The position numbers and the translations under genes were made by a program. A stretch of 64,000 nt of DNA from Aquiluna borgnonia (GTDB lineage: Bacteria > Actinomycetota > Actinomycetes > Actinomycetales > Microbacteriaceae): assembly GCF_013283855.1 (NCBI RefSeq), contig NZ_CP054056.1, forward strand, positions 434,001 through 498,000. Reading direction: 5' to 3'. This document shows, piece by piece, positions 58,501-64,000 of this stretch (its first letter is position 1; each line of letters opens with the position of its first letter). The notes beneath the pieces were generated by a model. That model did no database searches, was not told the origin of the DNA, and worked only from the letters and a program-made list of their open reading frames with translations.

Positions 58501-59074
58501 TCAACTGGTTCAAAGTCAGGTTGATCTGCTTGGTGCTGGAACCGGCCACGGCGATGTCACGAATTCCGTCAACCTTCTGGAAAATGCTCGGGGCGGCCTG
58601 CTCCAACTTCTTGCCGATGGCCTCGTTGTCGCCGTCGTTGGCGGAAACGGCAAGCACGATGATCGGAACCGAGTCGAAGGAACCGGAAATTACCTGCGGG
58701 TTGGTGTCTGCCGGTAGCGAGTCTGAAACCGCGCTCACCGCATTGTTCAATCTTTCGGTGGCCTCTGCTGCAGTGGTTCCGTACTCAAAAGAGATACGAA
58801 TCACAGATAGCCCGGTGGTCGAGGTAACGGTGGTTGACTCGAGGTTTTCCAGTCCCAAAACCGCATTCTCAATAGGTACCGAGACCTGCTGGTCAACAAC
58901 CTCGGGAGAGGCACCCGGGTAGCTGGTCACAATGGCAGCGGATGGGATCTCGATTGAGGGGATCAGCTCCTGCTTGAGGCTTCCCAGGGAGAGGAATCCG
59001 AAGGCTGCGACAATCACGGTGAGCAGGGCAACAACCGCACGATTGGCAAGGGAGAGTTTGGAGAGCAGGAACAA
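55511..59074 (-). CDS. RND efflux permease (HAE-1-like) with long cytoplasmic tail
   Basis: About 1187 residues. Twelve-helix RND layout with two large extracytoplasmic loops. The N-terminal helix LANRAVVALLTVIVAAFGF is followed by LIPSIEIPSAAIVTSYPGAS. Helix 4 holds AIGRVVDDSIVVIENI with the proton-relay Asp pair, and the second half ends with TALATIFALTPMAMGL and STILTLVLVPTLYWLIEG. A tail of about 160 residues follows: a Lys/Ala/Arg-rich helix, an acidic Pro/Ser linker, and a second Lys/Ala-rich end. No adaptor or outer-membrane partner is nearby, as expected for a monoderm. Substrate unknown. Start: TTG at 59074 with GAGGT four bases upstream. Confidence 0.9.
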   Translation of the reverse strand: MFLLSKLSLANRAVVALLTVIVAAFGFLSLGSLKQELIPSIEIPSAAIVTSYPGASPEVVDQQVSVPIENAVLGLENLESTTVTSTTGLSVIRISFEYGTTAAEATERLNNAVSAVSDSLPADTNPQVISGSFDSVPIIVLAVSANDGDNEAIGKKLEQAAPSIFQKVDGIRDIAVAGSSTKQINLTLNQLRLAQNGLSQRDIATALSANGLVLPVGTLTDSDGSISIQMGSPVDTVAAIEDLPLISPTTGAALTIADVADVVYKDAPVTSIARTNGKESLAVSITKKPDANTVAVSSGVAELLPELEEELGGEVTIVTTLDQAPFIEKSIKDLTTEGLLGLTFAVIVILIFLFSVKSTLITAISIPTSVLITFIGLQTADYSLNILTLGALTIAIGRVVDDSIVVIENINRHLSYGETRKKAVLKAVKEVSGAITASTITTVAVFLPIALVGGLIGELFRPFAFTVAIALLASLLVSLTIVPVLAYWFLRMPKRLRAAQEADPKRFEKKQRHEEEEREKRSFLQRGYLPLLNGSRKHPWLTLFASVLILGYTFSLVPQLKTNFIDGAGSTQFIARLEMPASTSLEEQDEAAKGLEDQILELEGVEVVQTTVGSAADGRVAFGAAASGIAITVAVAEEADVEALKAEVLELEVPADADLTISSGGGGFGSSETIDIAVESSDNELLQEAVDLISKEMESVSNISAVTSTLDADERVLEIVVDREKAAAIGLTETAVTGIVAAQLRPSPLGTVSIEGNDVSVYVAGADVPETISDIKDLNIPSATGLVKLSSLASVEEVLKPTSITSERGNRTAKVSLAPEGDDLGAITVAVTEKLDGVELPAGVTASIGGAAADQAESFEQLGLALLAAVAIVYVVMVATFGSLIQPLILLISIPFAATGALGLLLITDTPLGVPALIGMLMLVGIVVTNAIVLIDLVNQYRRDGRSVQDSLMSGARQRLRPILMTALATIFALTPMAMGLTGESGFISQPLAIVVIGGLFSSTILTLVLVPTLYWLIEGRKERKKIRLERKAQRAKAKAEKKAAKTAGNEPKQVKTPEPVAPAPVMAAPAAAEAKPESVEVSEEALATAIEQSFTPAVSQEAPAMSWSLSQDDVELDSEATMKWQETSTDTSPIAAIKPEESLEFLTQENPVVTSSKQDEKARRKAEKAELKAQKKAAKNSRHAGD

Positions 59075-59174
59075 GGTGACCTCTATTGTTTGGGACTGAG
59101 TGTTACAACCAGCCAACCGAAAAGAATACTCCCCTGAACTTTTCCAGTGTTGGCTGAGTAAAAGCTGTAGGAAG
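59075..59174 (-). promoter_or_regulatory. Promoter and large inverted repeat upstream of the RND permease
   Basis: A 100-nt gap. On the minus strand TATTCT (59128-59123) could be a -10, with GAGGT as Shine-Dalgarno. An interrupted stem spans it: CAGCCAAC (59110-59117) pairs with GTTGGCTG (59149-59156), and inside GAAAAG (59119-59124) pairs with CTTTTC (59139-59144). The element may be an attenuator after putA or an operator. Confidence 0.45.
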
Positions 59175-62100
59175 TCAGAAGATCAGCTTGGAGATGAACC
59201 TGACTGGGTTACCGAATCTGTGCGCGGTTATTGTGACGGCTTGCTCTTTGAAGTAGGGGAGCAGTTCAACCAGGCCAGCTTCGGTTGGCTCCTGATCATA
59301 AAGCGCAACCTCACAGTTGGCCAGTGGGTGCCCTAGGGTGACCTCACCAATATCGCCAACAACCCTAAAGCGCCCGGTCGACCTAGCAACTCGTTCGAGC
59401 CAGCTCTGATCATTCTCCGTGCGAAGTTTCAGACCGAGCTTTCTCAGCGGTTTTTCCAGGCGTGCTGGGAACTCAAAGGCACTCACGGTCCCGGATCCCA
59501 GCACAGCCAGCGAAATCAGGGAGCGCCAGCTGGCGTAGTCGGAGGCATTCGAGTTGATCCTCAACTCACAATCAGAGCGCAGGTAGCGGAAGATGTTTAG
59601 TTCCGATTGCAAACCCGATACGTCACTGGTCTTAGAGAAGTAGTCTCGCTCGGCAACCAAATCACTTTGAACTCCGCGATGCAGCGACTCGAGCTCATCA
59701 TCGCTGAGCCCCGACGAGGCTGCCAGGGTGAGAATCTGAAGCAGCTGCTTGCTCTTGATTTCAACCTCTGCCTTGGCTGCCCTCGAGGTAAAACTGGTAA
59801 GGGTCATCAGGTAGTTGGGGCCGCCGGCCTTGGCGGTGGGCCCAATTGCACTTCGCTTCCAGCCACCAAAGGGTTGGCGCTGAACGATAGCGCCGGTGAT
59901 GCCGCGATTGACGTAGAGGTTTCCAGCCTGGACCCTCGCCAGCCAATCGTTTATCTCAACTGCGTCTAGGGAGTGCAGTCCCGCGGTGAGTCCGTAGTCA
60001 ACTGCGTTTTGAAGTGCGATTGCATCGGAGAGATTGCGAGCTGTCATGATCGCAAGGTGAGGGCCGAAGAACTCAACCGTGTGACTGGGTGATCCTGGAA
60101 GAACACCCTCACGAATCGCGGGTGACCACAGTTTTCCAGAGTCATCCAAAGATTTCGATTCCAGCAGCCACTTTTCGCCTCGCTCCAAGGTAGTTAGAGC
60201 AGAGAGCAATTTGCCTTGCGGCTGCTCGATAACTGGACCAACCTGCGCCATCGGGTCACTCGGTTGAGCGATGTGTAGCGATTGCACGGCATCAACCAAT
60301 TGGCGCCGGAAACGCTTCGACTTTGCAACCGAGCCAACCAAAATCGCTACCGAGGCAGCAGAGCACTTCTGTCCCGCGTGACCAAAGGCTGAGTAGGCCA
60401 AGTCCTTGGCTGCCAGGTCCAGATCGGCATTTGGGGTAATAATCATTGAGTTCTTGCCACTGGTTTCCGCAAACAACTTGAGGCTTGGGTTAATCTCGCG
60501 GAAAAGCTTGGCAGTTTCAAACCCTCCAGTCAGAATCAGCTGCGATACGTCGGGGTGACCGATCAACTGAGATCCAAGTTGGTCTTCATGAAGCTGGATG
60601 GAGACTAGAACGTCTTCCGGCAGTTCCTGGTTCATCAGCTGAGCAAGGTAGGCGCCACATCTCGCAGCTTGACCAGCAGGTTTGAACACCACTGCACTGC
60701 CTGCGGCCAGAGCAGCAAGAGCCGAGCCAGCTGGAATGGCGATAGGGAAATTCCAAGGCGGAGTGACCACAGTGACGTTTCTTGGCTTGGCCACGGCACC
60801 GTCAATTTCCTCCAGCTTTAGGGCAGCCTCTGCGTAGTAGTGAGCAAAGTCGATTGCTTCAGAAACTTCGGTGTCGGCCTGGTCGAAGGTCTTGCCGGTC
60901 TCGCTCATCGCAACCTCGATTAGGCTCCCGCGATTGCGCTCTAGAACCACTCCCACCTGGTGAAGCTTGTGACTGCGCTGGGCAGCTGAGAGGCTGGCCC
61001 AGGTTTTTCCAGAGTTTCTGGCGTCTGAAATTCTTCGATTTAGTTTCTCGGAAGAATCTATAAAGACCCGCTCGACCTCAGCCTTACCCAGGACGGAAGT
61101 TTGGGAGCGAGAGATGATCCCGTAGGCCCATTCGCGGTTTCTAGCAAGGGCCGGGTCGGTGTCCGCGGCGTTCTCAAAACCATTGGCCGGAACCACCGCT
61201 GAGTCAAAATTGCGATCCTGAAGTCGGTTGGGAATTGGCACTTCCGAACCCATGAGCTCGATGGACTTCTCGAACCTTTGCCGCTCAATGTCGAAGGACG
61301 CTGGGTCGGAGAGCTGGAAAGCATTTGAAAGGAAGTTCTCCGAGCTCGCACCCTCTTCGAGCCTCCTAATTAGGTAGGCGATTGCGACATCGAATTCTTG
61401 CGGGTGCACCACCGGGGTGTAGAGCACAAGCGAGCTGTAGGTCCTACGAACCACCTCAGCTTGGTTGGGAGCCATCCCCAGCAGCATCTCAACATCCAGG
61501 CCGTTCTTTACCCCGCGAACCTCTGCCAAATTATGGGCAAAGGCCAGGTCAAAGAGATTGTGGCCGGCGACACCGATCTTGACATTTGCAATTCGCTCCG
61601 GGGTGAGTGCATAGTTGATGACTCGCTTGTAGTTTGCGTCAGCCTCGGCCTTAGAACCCACGGTAGCCAGTGGCCAGCCATGCATCTCTGCGTCAACCTG
61701 CTCCATGGGCAGGTTGGCACCCTTCACAATTCTGACCTTGATTGCAGCTCCACCCATAAGGGTTCGACTTGAGGCCCACTGCTGGAGATCGATCATTGCC
61801 CTTAGAGCGTCCGGCAGATATGCCTGCAGGACAATGCCAGCTTCGAGGTTCTTGAATTGCGGCTTTGAAAGTAGTCCCTTGAAAACGGCAACAGTGAGGT
61901 CTAGGTCGTGGTACTCCTCCATGTCCAAGTTAATGAACTTCTTGGCACCATCACGCATGGCGAGCTCATAGAGCGGGGTCAGTCTCTCAATGACAGCAAT
62001 TACGTTTTCGTTGAACGCCCACTTGGAGTGTGGGGCTGTCGTAGCCGAGACCTTTAGGGATATGTAGTCGACGTCCTTGCGAGCGAGCAGCTCCGCAGAT

Positions 62101-62606
62101 TTATTCAGTCTTCGCTTGGCTTCGAGGTCTCCCAGCACCGCTTCGCCCAGGAGGTTGATGTTGAGTTTTGCTCCACTGGCTCGGATTCTTCGAAGCGCAG
62201 GTCCCAGCTTCCCCATTGAGGCATCAATCACCAGGTGGCTAACCATTCCTCGCAGCACCTTCCGGGCTATTGGGACAACAATGAAAGGAAACGCGGGGGC
62301 TAAGTTGGCACCGATTGCAATGAGTGCCCGCAGCGGTGCCGGAAGAAATTTAGGGGTTAGCGAGCGCAGCTGATAAAGATTCTTTGCGGCGACGCTCTTG
62401 TCCTCTGGTCGAATAACGCCGTCCACAAAGCCAACAGCAAACTCGAGACCATTCGGATCCTGCAGCAGGCCTGCTAGGCGCTGGGATGCTTTCGGGGTGG
62501 GCAGCTTTGCGGCCTCGGAGACCCAGGTGCGCGCCAGATCCACGCTGCTTTGAACCAATTCGGCTTTGTGGTCAATCGAAGGAATGGAAACAGAACTAAG
62601 AGACAA
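59175..62606 (-). CDS. putA: Bifunctional proline dehydrogenase / glutamate semialdehyde dehydrogenase
   Basis: Oxidises proline to glutamate in two steps. About 1143 residues. PRODH barrel (about 90-430): KVRIVKGANLPMEQVDAE (lysine for FAD/substrate), GVAGHNLFDLAFAHN, and YLIRRLEEGASSENFLSNAF. P5C dehydrogenase (about 500-950): TPPWNFPIAIPAGSALAAL, ILTGGFETAKLF, AETSGKNSMIITPNAD (Glu), GHAGQKCSAASVAIL (catalytic Cys). A C-terminal domain of about 190 residues follows. No N-terminal ribbon-helix-helix repressor domain, so it is not autoregulatory in the E. coli way. TTG at 62606 is preceded by AAGGGG; TTG at 62651 is the longer option. TAGGAT (62656-62651) is a likely -10. Confidence 0.94.
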   Translation of the reverse strand: MSLSSVSIPSIDHKAELVQSSVDLARTWVSEAAKLPTPKASQRLAGLLQDPNGLEFAVGFVDGVIRPEDKSVAAKNLYQLRSLTPKFLPAPLRALIAIGANLAPAFPFIVVPIARKVLRGMVSHLVIDASMGKLGPALRRIRASGAKLNINLLGEAVLGDLEAKRRLNKSAELLARKDVDYISLKVSATTAPHSKWAFNENVIAVIERLTPLYELAMRDGAKKFINLDMEEYHDLDLTVAVFKGLLSKPQFKNLEAGIVLQAYLPDALRAMIDLQQWASSRTLMGGAAIKVRIVKGANLPMEQVDAEMHGWPLATVGSKAEADANYKRVINYALTPERIANVKIGVAGHNLFDLAFAHNLAEVRGVKNGLDVEMLLGMAPNQAEVVRRTYSSLVLYTPVVHPQEFDVAIAYLIRRLEEGASSENFLSNAFQLSDPASFDIERQRFEKSIELMGSEVPIPNRLQDRNFDSAVVPANGFENAADTDPALARNREWAYGIISRSQTSVLGKAEVERVFIDSSEKLNRRISDARNSGKTWASLSAAQRSHKLHQVGVVLERNRGSLIEVAMSETGKTFDQADTEVSEAIDFAHYYAEAALKLEEIDGAVAKPRNVTVVTPPWNFPIAIPAGSALAALAAGSAVVFKPAGQAARCGAYLAQLMNQELPEDVLVSIQLHEDQLGSQLIGHPDVSQLILTGGFETAKLFREINPSLKLFAETSGKNSMIITPNADLDLAAKDLAYSAFGHAGQKCSAASVAILVGSVAKSKRFRRQLVDAVQSLHIAQPSDPMAQVGPVIEQPQGKLLSALTTLERGEKWLLESKSLDDSGKLWSPAIREGVLPGSPSHTVEFFGPHLAIMTARNLSDAIALQNAVDYGLTAGLHSLDAVEINDWLARVQAGNLYVNRGITGAIVQRQPFGGWKRSAIGPTAKAGGPNYLMTLTSFTSRAAKAEVEIKSKQLLQILTLAASSGLSDDELESLHRGVQSDLVAERDYFSKTSDVSGLQSELNIFRYLRSDCELRINSNASDYASWRSLISLAVLGSGTVSAFEFPARLEKPLRKLGLKLRTENDQSWLERVARSTGRFRVVGDIGEVTLGHPLANCEVALYDQEPTEAGLVELLPYFKEQAVTITAHRFGNPVRFISKLIF

Positions 62607-62805
62607 AACTTCCCCTTCATTTCGGCGACTCCGCCAGGCTGATTCCTTCAATCCTAGGCAATATCCTGGACTCTGCCTCGGGGCCGAAAGCCCGTTTCTA
62701 GAAGAATCTTTGGCTTGGCCACCAGATCGGTTTCAGCCGCGCTAAATTTATGCTGGTCGCGAGCTGAGACGAGACAGCTCTGAACTCACAGTTAGGGGCC
62801 TTGGC
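62607..62805. other. 199-nt intergenic region upstream of putA
   Basis: No gene fits. It holds the putative putA -10 (TAGGAT, minus strand, 62656-62651) and two small stems: GAGCTG / CAGCTC (62761-62780) and a CGGGGC / GCCCG hairpin at about 62678-62694. A TTAGG..CCTAA element at 62792-62810 overlaps the stop codon of the sensor-kinase-like gene. No T-tract, so no clear terminator. Confidence 0.4.
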
Positions 62806-63972
62806 CTAATCTGGCTGGGTTTTCAATTCAGAAATTTTCAAGTTTGCCCTGATCTCGACCCCGTTGCCTTTGGCGTTTTCAATCGTGTATCTGTTTTCGG
62901 TTACGGCTGCAAGCAGCATGGTTCCGAGCCCGACTCTGGAACTCCTGAGACCCACCCCATCATCTGAGATTCTCAGGGTCAATACGTCTTCTCTGGTATC
63001 GATTTTGATTTGCATTTGAGTTGCCGACCCATGCCTTACTGAGTTTGTGATCGCCTCACTAACAAGATCTGAGACGCCTTTGATTCGATCAAGGGAAATG
63101 CGCTCTGCCTCCGGTGAAATTTCCAATTCGATGTCGAGAAACCCCTCCCAGTCGGCAACTAGTTTTTTTATTGCCGTTCCAAGTTGGGCCACCGAATCGG
63201 CTTTTCTGTCAGTAAAACTGGAGAGCAGGGTCCTTAGTTTTTCAGACTCCTTCCTGACGTCAAAGTTGATTTCACTTGAGCGCTGTGAGGAAAGTATGGA
63301 GTTCAAAAGTTTGTTTTGGATTTCGCTGTGCAGCAGCTGAGCAAATTCTCGACTCCTCAGGCGCAGGATGAATTTCTCAACATCGGTGGCAACAGACTTA
63401 GCCTCCGAAGGAGAGAGTTTGAGTTCTCGAAGCTGTTTTCGTTTTTCACCGAATGTGTGGATTAGGTTCAGGATAAAGCCGCTTTGCAGAAGGTGAATCA
63501 AAAAAATTATCACTTCGATGGATACGCTGGAACCCGGAATCGGCCCCAGAGCAGTGTTGGTGATGCTCACACCGAAAAGCACCGCAATTGTAATTGATGA
63601 AAAAAACCCTAGTCGTGAGGCCACATTTAGAGTTTTTTCCAAAAGTCGACTCAGAACCAACGTTCCCGTTATAACCACTGAAAATAGGAGCACCCTGGTG
63701 AAGGCCTCGGTTGTGCCAAGCATGGCCGCGTGTCCTCCGTAGGTTCCTACGAAGAGCCACGCACCAAGAAGCAGTGGGCGTTGAATTGTGGAGCCGGTGG
63801 CCTGGGAGAGAAGCTCACGCCAAGAAAGAGTCGGAACTGTGTTGTCCTGTTCCCGCCAAATTTTGTGACTCAGCGGCCGAATCTCATCGCGAATTATGAC
63901 GTCTAGCTCTTCTCTAAATAGTTTTTCTGCGTCCTTAGGGGAGGCCTCCGCCATTGCCTCGACTTCTCGCAA
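62806..63972 (-). CDS. Sensor histidine kinase-like membrane protein, 5' end uncertain
   Basis: At least 388 residues. About four hydrophobic helices (roughly 65-185), then a dimerisation-like helix with FAQLLHSEIQNKLLNSIL, where the His resembles the phospho-acceptor of HisKA_3 kinases. A HATPase domain follows: N-box SEAITNSVRHG, G1 ISDDGVGL and G2 GLGTML. The family is NarL-type two-component kinases, though the H box is not canonical. The frame is open to the window edge; TTG at 63972 and ATG at 63954 are possible starts, but neither has a clear Shine-Dalgarno, so the gene may extend upstream. No response regulator is in the window; one may lie outside it. Confidence 0.75.
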   Translation of the reverse strand: MREVEAMAEASPKDAEKLFREELDVIIRDEIRPLSHKIWREQDNTVPTLSWRELLSQATGSTIQRPLLLGAWLFVGTYGGHAAMLGTTEAFTRVLLFSVVITGTLVLSRLLEKTLNVASRLGFFSSITIAVLFGVSITNTALGPIPGSSVSIEVIIFLIHLLQSGFILNLIHTFGEKRKQLRELKLSPSEAKSVATDVEKFILRLRSREFAQLLHSEIQNKLLNSILSSQRSSEINFDVRKESEKLRTLLSSFTDRKADSVAQLGTAIKKLVADWEGFLDIELEISPEAERISLDRIKGVSDLVSEAITNSVRHGSATQMQIKIDTREDVLTLRISDDGVGLRSSRVGLGTMLLAAVTENRYTIENAKGNGVEIRANLKISELKTQPD

Positions 63973-64000
63973 CCTGTTTGAGGTTTTTGCGATGATTAGG

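Noticed and set aside
56460-58922. Several plus-strand frames of 110-198 codons inside the RND permease gene
   Set aside because: Ser/Thr/Ala-rich antisense of the RND loops; no starts with ribosome binding sites.

Overview
The window reads as about 64 kb of chromosome from an actinobacterium, most likely a small-genome, moderate-GC member of the Microbacteriaceae (the Rhodoluna/Aquiluna type of freshwater plankton). This is inferred from gene content and order, not from an alignment. The pointers are fdxA next to dapC, a DUF2469 gene after rnhB, the dprA-xerC-M23-rpsB-tsf-pyrH-frr-cdsA run, two DivIVA-type proteins, a GlgE maltosyltransferase, an actinobacterial zinc-ribbon-like 'ATP/GTP-binding' protein, and tRNA-His beside orn. 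Genes are packed with 1 to 20 nt overlaps. There are no insertion sequences, no CRISPR arrays and no rRNA.

Layout. 1-2517: the end of a surface-glycan cassette (partial dTDP-glucose 4,6-dehydratase, methyltransferase, glycosyltransferase). 2514-8964: typA against smc-ftsY. 9043-11711: a polyprenol-phosphate-type glycosyltransferase and a GT-C-like membrane protein. 11775-15067: fdxA-dapC, gltA, rsmD. 15117-20015: recG-coaD-yceD-rpmF-rnc-mutM. 20403-26761: ffh, an inserted methyltransferase, then rpsP-khpA-rimM-trmD, rplS, lepB-rnhB. 26778-33812: DUF2469, dprA, xerC, an M23-like protein, rpsB-tsf, pyrH-frr-cdsA. 33816-40737: DivIVA-repeat protein, transglycosylase-like protein, zinc protein, hydrolase, AI-2E permease, coiled-coil DivIVA protein, a large two-module envelope protein and CnoX. 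40734-46988: the glgB-glgE-glgX glucan module. 47040-54771: cysteine desulfurase-mnmA-ligA-gatCAB. 54806-64000: tRNA-His, orn, an RND permease, PutA and a sensor-kinase-like protein that reaches the window edge.

The genes serve core information processing (SMC, SRP and its receptor, ribosomal proteins, tRNA modification, RecG/LigA/DprA/XerC), envelope growth, glycogen or maltosyl-glucan metabolism and proline catabolism. The most striking non-coding signal is a repeated promoter layout. A -10 hexamer of the form TAnnnT (often TAGRCT) sits exactly 6 nt, sometimes 7, before the start codon of at least nine genes, which is the signature of leaderless mRNAs. Other genes place the same -10 about 25-40 nt upstream and carry a clear Shine-Dalgarno. 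A second recurring pattern is convergent gene pairs that share exactly four bases of stop codon, usually the palindrome CTAG. No wholly new multi-gene system is evident. The best leads are the leaderless and divergent micro-promoters, the structured rpsB leader, the two-module protein with an internal lipobox (38180-39892), and the methyltransferase inserted between ffh and rpsP.
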